Assembly (NCBI GenBank): GCA_034440615.1
Contig: JAOTOM010005056.1
Coordinates: 221,501-285,500, forward strand
Direction: 5' to 3'
DNA from: Ashinkailepas kermadecensis
Lineage: Eukaryota > Arthropoda > Thecostraca > Neolepadidae
DNA length: 64,000 nucleotides
The notes under the pieces were generated by a model, which did no database searches, was not told the origin of the DNA, and worked only from the letters and a program-made list of their open reading frames with translations. A program made the translations under genes and the position numbers. Within the stretch, counting starts at the first letter, position 1; the number at the start of each line of letters is the position of its first letter. This document shows positions 33,961 to 47,815 of this stretch, one piece after another.

Positions 33961-35290
33961 GATATTCTTAAGTTGGATATTCTTAAGTTGGAAAACGAGG
34001 CCCCCAAGACGGAAGAGGATGCCCCTGCAATATAAAATTAAGACCTGATAGGGAGACTTCTCCGGACGCAATAGGGGCCCCAAGACGGATAAGAAGGTCT
34101 CCGCAGGAATGAGAGAAGGCCACCGAGACCAACCAGATGAGGCCCATATTTTGGAAGAGGAGGAACCTGGAAGAGAAAATCTAGGACAAGGACGCAAAAG
34201 CGCCCTGCTAAGAGGATAATGAGGCTCCAGACACACATAAGGAGGCCCCCATGACGTGAGAGGAGGCCCCTAATTTGAAAAAGGAGTCACCTAGGAGAGG
34301 GTAGGAGTCCCCAGAAATCAAGAGAGTGTCAAAAGTGGCACGGAGGCAACCAGGATTGCAAAAGAGGCTCCAACACCGGAAAGGAGGCCCCAGAATATGA
34401 GAGCAGTCCCTAAGACGGAAAAGGAAGCCATTGGATATGAGATGAGGTTTCGGAGACGCAAAAGCAGGCCCCAAACGGGTGAGGTTCCACCGAGATAGAA
34501 AATGATGATCCAGAGACGTGGCAGGAGGACCTAATTCGGAAGAGAACGGCACAAGATTGGAAATGAGACCCCATGATGAACGAGGAGGCCCATAAAATAG
34601 GAGAGAAAGGCCATTGGATACGAGAGATGGCTCCCAAGCGGAAAAGAAGGCTCGAAGACGGATAAGAAGGTCCCCGGGAAATAACAAGGCCACTAAGATA
34701 GGAAAGGTTGCCAGTAATTTGGCAGAGGAGGCGCCTGGGAGAGAAGAGGAGTCCACCAGAAGATAAGAGACCACCCCTAAGATGGGTAAAGATCGAATCC
34801 AGAGCGCAGAGCAGGAGAACGCAGAGCAGGAGGCCCCCAAGACGTGAGAGGAGGCCCCTAATTTGAAAAAGAAGGCCTCTAGAAGAGAAATGAGGAACCT
34901 GCCGGACTCGAGAAGGAGTAGGTCTCCAGGACCAAATGAGGACCCGAAGACTGGAAAGAGTTCCCAGGGAATGAGAGGAGGCCCTTAGGATGGGAGTGAT
35001 AGCAGGTATGGAAGGAGGTGAGGTTTCCAAAATTGAAGATCCCTCAAGACGGGTAAGGCTTTGCCAGGATAAAGGAGGAGGCACACGAGGCGTGGCAAGA
35101 GGCCCCTAATTTGGCAGAGAATGCCCCTCGAAGATGAGAGGAAGCCCCATGCCATGTTAAAGGGGCCCCAGAATGCAAGAGGAGGCCCTCCAAGACGGGA
35201 GAGGAGGGTAGGACACACAAGGAGACATCGAAAACCGGTAAAAGGCTCTAGGAAATGAGACGACGCGACAGGAGGCCTAAAATTTGCAAG
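33961..35290. repeat. Degenerate continuation of the AG-rich array
   Basis: Words such as GAGGCCCC, AAGACG, GAGGAGGCC and AATTTG recur at irregular spacing, so this looks like an older, decayed part of the same array. The minus-strand open frames of 100-224 codons follow from this composition and show no domain. Confidence 0.7.
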
Positions 35291-36144
35291 AAGAACCCCC
35301 TAAGAAGTAGTAAGAGTCGAGTCTGGGTATTTTAAAATCACGATATGGGTCCCAAAAGATCCGGCCGGGGCCCCCGAAAATTACGCTGAGCCTGGGGTAC
35401 CAAAAATGTACGCCCGGACCACGAAAATCATGCCAGGGGCACAACAGGTCGTACCGTGCCCCAACAGTCTCATTGGGACCAAAACAAATGAAGCCGGAGC
35501 AACGAAGAACAATCCGGACATGGATAATCACTCTGGGGGCCCAACAATGACGCCAAAAGCCTCCAAAACGCATTGGACCCCCAAAAAGTGTCGAGGCCGC
35601 TATAGCTCGCGGTAGGGATCCAAGAAAATAACGTCGGGGCCCAAAAGATCACATTGGACCCAAAAAGTCGCGTCGCAGCCCTTGAAAATCACACTGGAGG
35701 CCCAGAAGGTCGCGCCGGGGCTCCAAAAGTTGCAGCTGCCCTCAAAATCAATTTTAACCTGAATGTCACTCTGGGACAAAAAAAAACTCCTTCAGTGGCC
35801 GCAGTGCTATATCAAAGGGGCAAATGCCCCCTCCATCCTGAGAGGGATAAGCTCCCAAGAATCATGTCGGGGCCTCAAAAATCGCGCTGGTGCCACCAAA
35901 ATTCGCGTCGGTCCACCAGAATTCGCGTATGGGTCTCCAAATAAATACGGCGAGCCCCGGAAAACTCGCTCCGAGGCCCGAAAAATTGCGACAGGAACCG
36001 CCAAAATCGCGTTGGGGCCACAGCTAAATACAACGCATCGCACAAACTCGAACCGGGCTCCCCAAATATCGCGCTTGGGACCCACAATTCCCATCGGTAG
36101 TCCCGTAGAGGCTCTAAAAAATTGCCCTCTAGGGCCACACGTAA
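35291..36144. repeat. Degenerate repeat of roughly 33 bp (GGGGCCCCAAAATCGCG type)
   Basis: Short blocks repeat the pattern of a G/C cluster, a run of A, then CGCGxxGG, about every 30-35 bp, with heavy divergence. The same pattern continues into both arms of the inverted repeat that follows. Confidence 0.7.
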
Positions 36145-36950
36145 GCACAGTGTGACCACAAACACAAACACAAATCAAGCTGGAGCCCTCCAAAATAAGG
36201 ATGGATTCCAACAACTAAATGCCCAGGTAAAAAAATGGCTCTGGAGCACCGAACATATTATCAGATGCCTTCACAAATTGCGTACGGCACCGAAAAACAA
36301 ACCGGATCTCGAACAATCGAGGTGGGATACAAAAACATGGTGCCAAGGGCTCGAGAAATCAGGCCGGGATTCGGACTTTAAAAAAAATCAGAAAAGTTTC
36401 ACAAAATCATATTGAGCCCAGAAAACTGGGGTTGGGTCTCCGGAACCACGCGCCTGGGTGCGATAAGCCACTCTGGGACCTAGAAACATCGTACCGAAGC
36501 CCCAAAATTGTACTTGGGCCCCACAAGTGTGCGTCAGAAGCCCAAAATAAACACATCGGGACCCTAAGAGCACAACGGGGCCGAAAATACAACTGACCCT
36601 CCAAAGCGCACAGTCTCACAAAAAGCGACAGGGCCTTAACACATGCGTTGCAGCCATAGATATACATACCGGGAGGTCTAAAAAATACACCGGAAGCTCT
36701 CAAGGCACACAGGGGTCATGATAACGCACAATAGCCTGAAAAGGTGGCTGGGGCCGCAAAAGGCAACATGGTTCCAAAGCAAACAAAAAGACCGGCGCTA
36801 AATAAACACATCGGGATCTTCGAAAACGCCGACACGTCAAAAAATTACTCGGTGCACAAAAATTCAACAAACCCTAAAACGAGCAGGGGGTTCGAAAATG
36901 CTTTAGGCCCCTAACAAAAATGGATTGGAGCCATAATACACAATCATAGA
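36145..36950 (+). repeat. Left arm of a large imperfect inverted repeat
   Basis: This arm is complementary to 37345-38172. For example, ATCAAGCTGGAGCCCTCC at 36174 pairs with GGAGGGCTCCAGCTTGAT near 38122, TCTCCGGAACCACGCGCCTG near 36437 pairs with CAGGCGCGTGGTTCCGGAGA near 37852, and CTAAAACGAGCAGGG near 36873 pairs with CCCTGCTCGTTTTAG near 37408. Pairing extends over about 0.8 kb with frequent mismatches. Confidence 0.85.
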
Positions 36951-37344
36951 CCAAGAAAGACGCAACGAGTCCAAAAAAGAACGCCAAGGCTTGGCCTCGG
37001 TTCGGTATCCAATCTGGGAGGATAGCAGCAAAGATATGAAGTGCATCAAAGCTCAGCGGAAACCGCATTTCATAACTACCAGAAAATGTGGGAAGTAGGA
37101 AACTAATGATCGAATTTAATCAATCGACTTTTCGAAGCGAACGCCCATGCGAATCATTCCATCACGCCAAATATGGCGCAAGTCTATCATGTGGCAGCAA
37201 TTAGCAAAACGCAGAAGGCCTAGCAGAAACCATAGCATCGCACGAAGTGTGGCGAATGCACCGAATACAAAAATGGGTGTGCACTGACGTTGCCGTCGTG
37301 GCGACCGGGTGTTATGAACTGGAATGCCTGAAATTGTAAAATTT
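36951..37344. other. Loop between the inverted-repeat arms
   Basis: About 400 bp of less repetitive sequence between the two arms. No open frame or RNA gene is recognised. Confidence 0.6.
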
Positions 37345-38172
37345 TGTATTTTAAAGTGGTGGGTAATACATTTTACTTTGAAGTTATGGGCCTAATACAT
37401 CTTCTAAACCCTGCTCGTTTTAGGGCCTTGTTGTGTTTTTTTTTGTGCACCGAGTATTTTGTACGTGTCTGGGCGTTTTCGAAGATCCCGATGTGTTTAT
37501 CTAGCTCCCGGTCGTTTTGTACGTTTTAGAACCATGTTGCCTTTTGTGACCCCAGCCTCTTTTCCAGGCCCTTGTGCGTTCTCATGGCCCCTGTGCGCCT
37601 TGCGAGCTTGCAGTGTATTTTTCTTAGAGCTCCCGGTATGTTTATTTAGGGCTGCAACGCATGTTTTAAGGCCCTATCGCCTTTTGGCAGACTCTGTGCG
37701 CTTTGGAGGGCTAGTTGTACTTTCTGGCACCGTTGTACTCTTAGGGTACCGCTGTGTATATTTGGGGCTTCTGACGCACATTTGTGGGGCCCCAGTATGA
37801 TTTTGGGGCTTCGGTGCGATTTTGTGTGGGTCCCAGCGCGACTTATCGCGCCCAGGCGCGTGGTTCCGGAGACCCAATGCCAGCTTTCTGGGCTCAACGC
37901 GATTTGTGTGGATCTTTTCTGTTTTTTTTTAAAAGTCCGGATCCCGGCCTGATTTTCGAACCTCTGACGCCATGTTTTTGTATCCCACCTCGATTTTTCG
38001 AGATCCGGTATGCTTTTCGGTGTCATACGCAATTTTAGAAGGCATCTGGAAAAAAATATTCGGTCAAACAGAGCCATTTTTGCTGACCCGGACATTTATT
38101 TGCTGGAATCTCTCCTTTTCTGGAGGGCTCCAGCTTGATTTTTTGGGATACCGATCCGGGTTTGTGGTATAC
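37345..38172 (-). repeat. Right arm of the imperfect inverted repeat
   Basis: Reverse-complement partner of 36145-36950. A transcript through both arms would fold into a hairpin of about 0.8 kb. Open frames within the arm are composition artefacts. Confidence 0.85.
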
Positions 38173-40780
38173 GTGTAATTTCAGCAGTGTGAGGTAACTT
38201 ATCAAGGGATACCAAAAGAAAACCTTAGAACTGAGTGGTGGAGTTAGGGTTGAAATCCGACCAATCAGAAACCATAGTGGTAGATTAGGCCTCCTCCACA
38301 GGACAATTTAGTTGATGACTAATTATATTATGTCGAAATGTGCCCTTTGACAAAATAGCGGTCGAAATCCAAGGACTTTTTAATGGTCATAGGTGCCCCC
38401 CCCTCTCCCTGCAAATCCGTTTGCCCCCTCCTGCTTGACGCAAATATAGGCACTCCACTGGTCCCTCAATAATTTTCCGAAACATACGCCCATGGGGAAA
38501 AGCCAACATTGAGGGGACAAATTACCCCTCATAAGCATACAATACAACATCCATGCCCCATATGAAATGGAATGAGTGATGTTTTTAAATGCATTTTCTT
38601 CCAAAAAACTTCTTTTCTGTTATTACAGCCTGCATGATTAGAGCTTCCCAGCTTCAATACCTTCTCAACGTCATTTACAAAACGGTACAGCACAGCGAAA
38701 ACGATGGGCGTGACGGCGTGGAATTTGAAGGCTTGGATTATGTATGTACTGACATTGTTGCATTGTTGCATTGTCATTTATGCATTGGTGTTCAATGCTT
38801 GTTCTTGCCGTGAATTTATTCGCTGAGGATATATTTTAGCTCGTGTGACAGTTGCCTTGCAGCCAGCACCAAATGTTATAAAAATAAACAAATTCCTAAG
38901 ATTACGCTAAAAAAACAATGCAATCCACTTCTCGTTGTCACCTTTACGAATTTGTCGTCCTTGGACTGAGAAATGGTCGTTCAAGCTTTGCTTATGACAT
39001 CAAGCTGCTGGGAATAAATAACAGTAGTGATGAATCTAGCTATATTCAGTTAGACTTGGAGGACTTAAAAGTGGGTTGATCAATGGGAGATATCTGTAAG
39101 ATATGCTTAGCACCAGCCCCGCCAGCTCGCTGCAATCTAGAGGCCAGCGGGAAGATTCGAGAAAGCATTGAGACGATGGTTTGTTTTGGCACTTATGTAT
39201 TTATCCAAATATTACTTATTTATACCCTGGTATGGCCCAGTTTTCAGCGAAAATGATTAGTGCTATTACGTTTTGAGTAAATGATGCACCATGCCAAAAA
39301 CAAACAAAAACCAATATGAAATAATGTTCCCCATCCTCGAACCATAGTATAAGAGCCTAAAAACAATATGAGACCCTAACACAATGGAGGCCCCCTTTCG
39401 GGAAACAGGAGGCCCCCTTCCGACCTTGCCCCCCCTGGGAGAATTTCGTGGCGACGCCACTGGTTTCAATACAAAACAATAGCAAAGAAGCCAGTAACAA
39501 AACTGTTGTCCAGGAGTGTCATAGAAGCCGCAGTATTGCGGTGGGATTGGAAAAATGAGCAGACATCTTCGTCATCTTTGTGAACGTCTTCGCAAGAACT
39601 TCGGTAATGGTCAATGGTACGGCTCATTGCTGACAATAGCACTGCACACAGGGGAGGAGTACGCTCGCGTCACTTAGTGGTCGAAAATCGGAACATGAAA
39701 GATGAGAAACTCGCGAAACTGAACTACTACTGTCCACTGCCTAAAGAGAACACGAAGTACATTTTGCAACCGAAAAGATACATCTTAGCTTAGGAAAACT
39801 TGAACGTGTCCTGTCCCGTCTAGGTGGGTGCAAAACAGAAGCAGAAGGAAATATTACTCTGGGTGTGCTGTTCACCACTGAGCAAGTTCCAATGCCTCTA
39901 TACTTCCCATTTGATGAGCAAGCTGTATGTACTTGAGGCTACAAGAAGCTCGTTCTATATTACACGAAATATGTTTATCCACATTCAACACGCCATGTAT
40001 TGGGAATTCTTCACAGTTTTATATATTGGGCACTGACACCAAAATAAGTCGAATCCCAACAGAAGAAGTGTTCTACGGACTTCCACTAATATTTCGCCTA
40101 CCAAATAGATACGGCGTCCAAGGCGTCGACGTCAAAATATATCCGCTTTCCAATGTGTTCCATACGTCTCATAATCAGAAGCATCCAAAGAAACTGGTGA
40201 AATCCCTCTCGCTAATGTGAATGAACTTTCTCCGCCAAGTATGGCTTTCCTGGCAAATAGGTCCGATGTATTAGAGCAGGTCTGTTAACCCTTTTCTTGG
40301 CTCATTCCATCATTTCACTCATTAAGTATATCTCTATTCACTTTCCCCCATAAAACGCACGCATGCGCGCAACAAACAATATTGGTTGCGATGCTTACAT
40401 ACTTCTACGTCTTAATTCTCTTTCAGACTTCACATGGAAAATATTTCACCGGCAAACTAAAGCTAAAATTTTGATAGGGGCACCCGTTAAGATAAAATGG
40501 AACATAATTTGGCCAGGGACAGGAGGAAAAGCTGGAGAAAACAACAGAAGTTACGGTGATCACCAAGTCAAATGGCACTTCCAGAACGCAAACTTTGAGA
40601 CATTAGCTTTATTTAGCAAAGTGCTCGGGAATACATACCTGGGAACAAGATTGAGAAATCTCGCGAGACGGCTTCTTGGAACACCCAGTGACGAAAACAC
40701 TGTACCACTCAAGATACTGAAGCGGCATGGCCAATTTCGGCCGTCGCACCAGCGTGTTCCGTGTCGAAAGCCACGCCAGC
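38173..40780. other. No supported gene; transposon-end-like sequences
   Basis: Mostly AT-rich. Sequence near 39370-39466, read on minus, begins CAGTGGCGTCGCCACG, a hAT-like terminus, but I find no matching other end with an 8-bp duplication. A plus frame at 40363-40780 precedes the 38-bp array and has no recognised domain. Confidence 0.4.
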
Positions 40781-41414
40781 GGTGGGGCCGGCATTGGCAC
40801 GCGGCCTGTTCCGCCAGTGGTAGGGCCGGCATTGGCACGCGGCCTGTTCCGCCAGTGGTAGGGCCGGCATTGGCACGCGGCCTGTTCCGCCAGTGGTAGG
40901 GCCGGCATTGGCACGCGGCCTGTTCCGCCAGTGGTAGGGCCGGCATTGGCACGCGGCCTGTTCCGCCAGTGGTAGGGCCGGCATTGGCACGCGGCCTGTT
41001 CCGCCAGTGGTAGGGCCGGCATTGGCACGCGGCCTGTTCCGCCAGTGGTGGGGCCGGCATTGGCACGCGGCCTGTTCCGCCAGTGGTAGGGCCGGCATTG
41101 GCACGCGGCCTGTTCCGCCAGTGGTAGGGCCGGCATCGGCACGCGGCCTGTTCCGCCAGTGGTAGGGCCGGCATTGGCACGCGGCCTGTTCCGCCAGTGG
41201 TAGGGCCGGCATTGGCACGCGGCCTGTTCCGCCAGTGGTAGGGCCGGCATTGGCACGCGGCCTGTTCCGCCAGTGGTAGGGCCGGCATTGGCACGCGGCC
41301 TGTTCCGCCTGTGGTAGGGCCGGCATTGGCGCGCGGCCTGTTCCGCTAGTGGTAGGGCCGGCATTGGCACGCGGCCTGTTCCGCCAGTGGTAGGGCCGGC
41401 ATTGGCACGCGGCC
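40781..41414. repeat. 38-bp tandem repeat, 16.7 copies, nearly perfect
   Basis: Sixteen full 38-bp units start at 40781 and end at 41388, with no length change at all, followed by 26 bp of a seventeenth. The unit begins GGTAGGGCCGGCATTGGCAC and ends CGCCAGT. Only about five single-base variants occur. Because 38 is not divisible by three and the unit has no stops on minus, three overlapping frames of about 245 codons appear. These are artefacts. Confidence 0.96.
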
Positions 41415-44860
<3,446 letters not shown>

Positions 44861-44862
44861 AA

Positions 44863-45075
44863 TATGTCTGGAGAGTGAAACATACCACAAAAATGAATAT
44901 TGCTGGAGAGTGAGAAATGCAACGAAACATGCATATCGCTGAAGAGAGTACAACATATCACGAAAAATGCATATCGCTGGAGAGTGAAAAATACAACGAA
45001 ACATGCATATCGCTGGGGAGAGAAGCATACAACGCAAAACGCATATCGCTGGGTAATGAAAAATACAACAAAAAT
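44863..45075. repeat. Approximately 37-bp tandem repeat, about 6 copies
   Basis: Diverged units of GCATATCGCTGGAGAGTGAA plus AAATACAACGAAAAT. Open frames on both strands are repeat artefacts. Confidence 0.85.
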
Positions 45076-45237
45076 GGCACTCATTTAGGTTCGGGTGAAG
45101 AGCTCTTGAAAATTGAAAGGTGGCAAGAACGGAGCCAATCAAGTACATAGCTGCGACTGATAGTCATGACTTTGTGTCTAAACAAGCTAACATTCAAACA
45201 AGCTATTGGAAGGTTGTTTAGATGAATGTTGATGTAA

Positions 45238-45318
45238 CATTCGCTTGGTGGAATTTGTGACATTCGTTTGATGGAATTTGTGGCATTCGTTTGATGGCAT
45301 TTGTGGCATTCGTTTTGG
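45238..45318. repeat. 24-bp tandem repeat, about 3.3 copies
   Basis: Units of ACATTCGTTTGATGGAATTT plus GTGG with few differences. Confidence 0.85.
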
Positions 45319-45493
45319 TTGCACATGCGATCCCATATTTATCGTAAATTAAATACTGCACCTCATGTGTTCTCCGAGAACGCTGGTTACACTTCAAGAG
45401 CAATCAGAACGCTTCATATTAAGAATCTTTGCATAATTGTGTCGACCAGAAGTGTCTTGCATCACTTAAAACACGGGTATTTGCAGTAGGCTG

Positions 45494-45495
<2 letters not shown>

Positions 45496-45564
<69 letters not shown>
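45496..45564. repeat. (AT)n microsatellite
   Basis: About 70 bp of pure TA dinucleotides. Confidence 0.95.
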
Positions 45565-45566
<2 letters not shown>

Positions 45567-45911
45567 AACTGGTACTGGAAGACAAAACAACTGTCCATGC
45601 GGGGATGTAATTCAAAGATGAATAAGTGCAGACCAGCCCATTTAGCACAAGCTCGTTTCATATTTGTAAGCGTTTTATTTATTTATTTATTTCACGATAC
45701 ATGCCCTCCACGTACAGTGGCTGTTATGGACAATTTATCATTTTGACTGTGCTGGAGGAATGCGTGCGCAAACACGGATTAAAAGTGAACTTGGTAAGGC
45801 GACTTGTGAAACCAAAGACGAACACTATCAACAATGGAACGACACTTGGCAGTTACCTTGGTCACACACTGAACATCGAGTCAGCCTGACTGGCGGCGCG
45901 GTGGACCGTAC

Positions 45912-46042
45912 CTGGCTGGGTTCGTCGCATGGTGGCCGAGCACCGCTGGCCACGACCGCCGTGCTCGGTGCTGCCCACGCGCTCCACCCGTCACCAGCGG
46001 CACCAGCGGCACCAGCGGCACCACCCGCCACTGGCGCGTGTC
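45912..46042 (-). CDS. Candidate internal exon, family unknown
   Basis: A GC-rich island bounded on the minus strand by an acceptor (CAGTTCAGCAG, ending 46043) and a donor (CCAG then GTACGG, 45906-45911). It is 131 nt. The frame starting with two bases (phase 1) and ending in phase 0 is open: HAPVAGGAAGAAGAAGDGWS, then AWAAPSTAVVASGARPPCDE and PSQ. A phase-0 start is also open, so the frame is not certain. The Gly-Ala run comes from a GCTGGTGCC triplet repeat. It lies upstream of the transmembrane exon on the same strand and could belong to that gene, but its end phase does not join directly to 25213. Confidence 0.3.
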
Positions 46043-46753
46043 CTGCTGAACTGAAATCACGCAGAGGCGTCGTGTCAATGGCGTGGCACCCACCCGTCAC
46101 ACTCTGAGATGGCCGTGTTTGGCGTCACGGGTTCCACGACGAGGGGGAGAGTCTGACCAGACACTGGACGGCGCGACAGGAACCGTTGGACCGGTGCCGT
46201 TCAAATGGGCGCACTAATACTTTTGGAAACAAACGCCCCCACCCCCACACACACTATAAAAATTGTCAGCGACCTAGTGTAAAGCGAATTTCCAATAATA
46301 CGACCAGGATCAAGTAGGAACGGTTTTTAATACGGAAGCAAGGTTCGATTTTTGCCTTCCGATCCTGGATGCGGAGATGATGTTATTTTAAGTATTAAGT
46401 ATCGGAGAGTTTATTAAGTATCGGAGAGTTTATTAAGTATCGGAGAGGATTTGCATAACATCGTATCTTTTTAGCATTAAGCCCGAAGGAGGCGATTTTT
46501 CACAGCAGTGAAATCGGAGAACATAATTTTCCATCTATTGTTTTCATGGGCACCGCCACGGATTTTGGATGGGAGCAACGACTGCTGTTTGTTTTGCTTT
46601 GTTTTTTTCCCTGTCGTGTTGAACTTCAGGCAGCTTGAGGCGACGCGTGATCCGTACCTCGCTCGCCGTGCCAATGTCCAAGGCTATTCCTGAAAACACA
46701 CCGATCGGTGGAGCGCAATTGCCATGCTCTTGGGGCACGTGACAGTCCTATGT
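46043..46753. other. No gene seen; short 19-bp repeat
   Basis: Contains three copies of a 19-bp unit (ATTAAGTATCGGAGAGTTT) at about 46394-46448. Nothing else is recognised. Confidence 0.5.
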
Positions 46754-47091
46754 CAGGGGCGGATACAAGGGGTACTGGAGGAGTGTGCCTCCCTCCATGG
46801 AAGATGGGCACCCTCGCGGCAGTGAAAAGGCGCTCCTCTGGGAAGGCTGGCGGGCGCTCCCACACCATCGAATTTCTCAGCCAGAGACCCCCTCTGAGAA
46901 CAAAAGGCGCACCTGGGAAGGAAAGCGCCCATCCGGGAAGGCGCGAGTGCACCCCCCCCACCCCCACCCCACCCTTGAATTTTTGTTCAGCCAGAGGCAC
47001 CCATCATAAGACAAAAGCTGCCCTTCAAGTTAGTTCGCAGTGGCGCTCCTCCGAACATATGTCCCCATGACAATTCCTGGGCGCGCCCCTG
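46754..47091. mobile_element. hAT-like MITE, 338 bp, with 8-bp target duplication
   Basis: The ends are CAGGGGCG at 46754 and CGCCCCTG ending at 47091, short terminal inverted repeats. They are flanked by an exact 8-bp direct repeat, TCCTATGT, at 46746-46753 and 47092-47099. An 8-bp duplication and CAGGG-type termini are characteristic of the hAT superfamily. The interior has C/G-rich blocks and no transposase, so the element must depend on another source. Overlapping open frames of up to 124 codons on both strands show no domain. Confidence 0.85.
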
Positions 47092-47099
47092 TCCTATGT

Positions 47100-47527
47100 A
47101 GAACTAGAAATCAAACGTACAATATTAATATGACTTCCAATTTGAAGTATTCCTGCCTCCCAAGCCCTAAGCAGCATAGGCCTTAGGGTTCGCTAGAAGA
47201 ACACAAAGAACAGCGGAAGCCTGCTAATGAACTAAGATTGCATCAGTGGCGTCTTTCCTAGATAAGCCATCCTGTCGCTTTTTCTTTTGATGCAGCATGG
47301 ACATCATGTGATGCATGCAGCAGGTGATGCAGCATGGACAGCTGCACCACCGCTGCGGTTAAATCAACAGACACATGCAGCAAATGCCCTTACGCATTCT
47401 TGTGATTCGAGGGCCAAGAAGATAATATATCCCAAGTGTTAACATTTTCACAATAACCCATCATCTTCCAGAATGGCAAACCGTCCGTCCTGTCGTATGG
47501 CTTCAGCTGATGTCGCGGGTGCTTTGC
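47100..47527. other. No gene seen
   Basis: AT-rich sequence with a partial 16-20 bp duplication around GTGATGCATGCAGCAGGTGA near 47309. No gene recognised. Confidence 0.5.
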
Positions 47528-47534
47528 TCCTGTT

Positions 47535-47815
47535 GTAAAGAATCAATCACCAGCTGTTGCCGTGGGTGCTCTGAATCCATCACCAGCTGTTGCCGTGTGT
47601 GCTCTGAATCCATCACCCGCTGCTGTCGTGTGTGCTCTGAATCCATCACCAGCTGTCGCCGTGTGTGCTCTGAATCCATCACCCGCTGCTGTCGTGGGTG
47701 CTCTGAATCCATCACCCGCTGCTGTCGTGGGTGCTCTGAATCCATCACCAGCTGTTGCCGTGTGTGCTCAGAATCCACTACCAGCTGCTGTCCGGGGTGC
47801 TCTGCTCCTGCTATC
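47535..47815. repeat. 33-bp tandem repeat, about 8.5 copies
   Basis: Units of GCTCTGAATCCATCACCAGC plus TGTTGCCGTGTGT start at 47568, 47601, 47634 and so on. The length is a multiple of three, and several frames are open: a Cys-rich CSESITSCCRV repeat, an ALNPSPAVAV repeat and a minus-strand MDSEHTRQQLV repeat. I treat it as a minisatellite. The Cys-rich frame is the only one that might be worth testing. Confidence 0.88.

Noticed and set aside
32856..35218. Long minus-strand frames rich in Phe, Ser, Gly and Pro
   Set aside because: They follow from the AG-rich tandem array and its decayed extension. No conserved motif or splice context.
45912..46042. Thrombospondin type-1 repeat, suggested by a WSAW motif
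   Set aside because: The cysteines expected after WSxW are missing and the frame is not certain. Kept only as an unassigned candidate exon.
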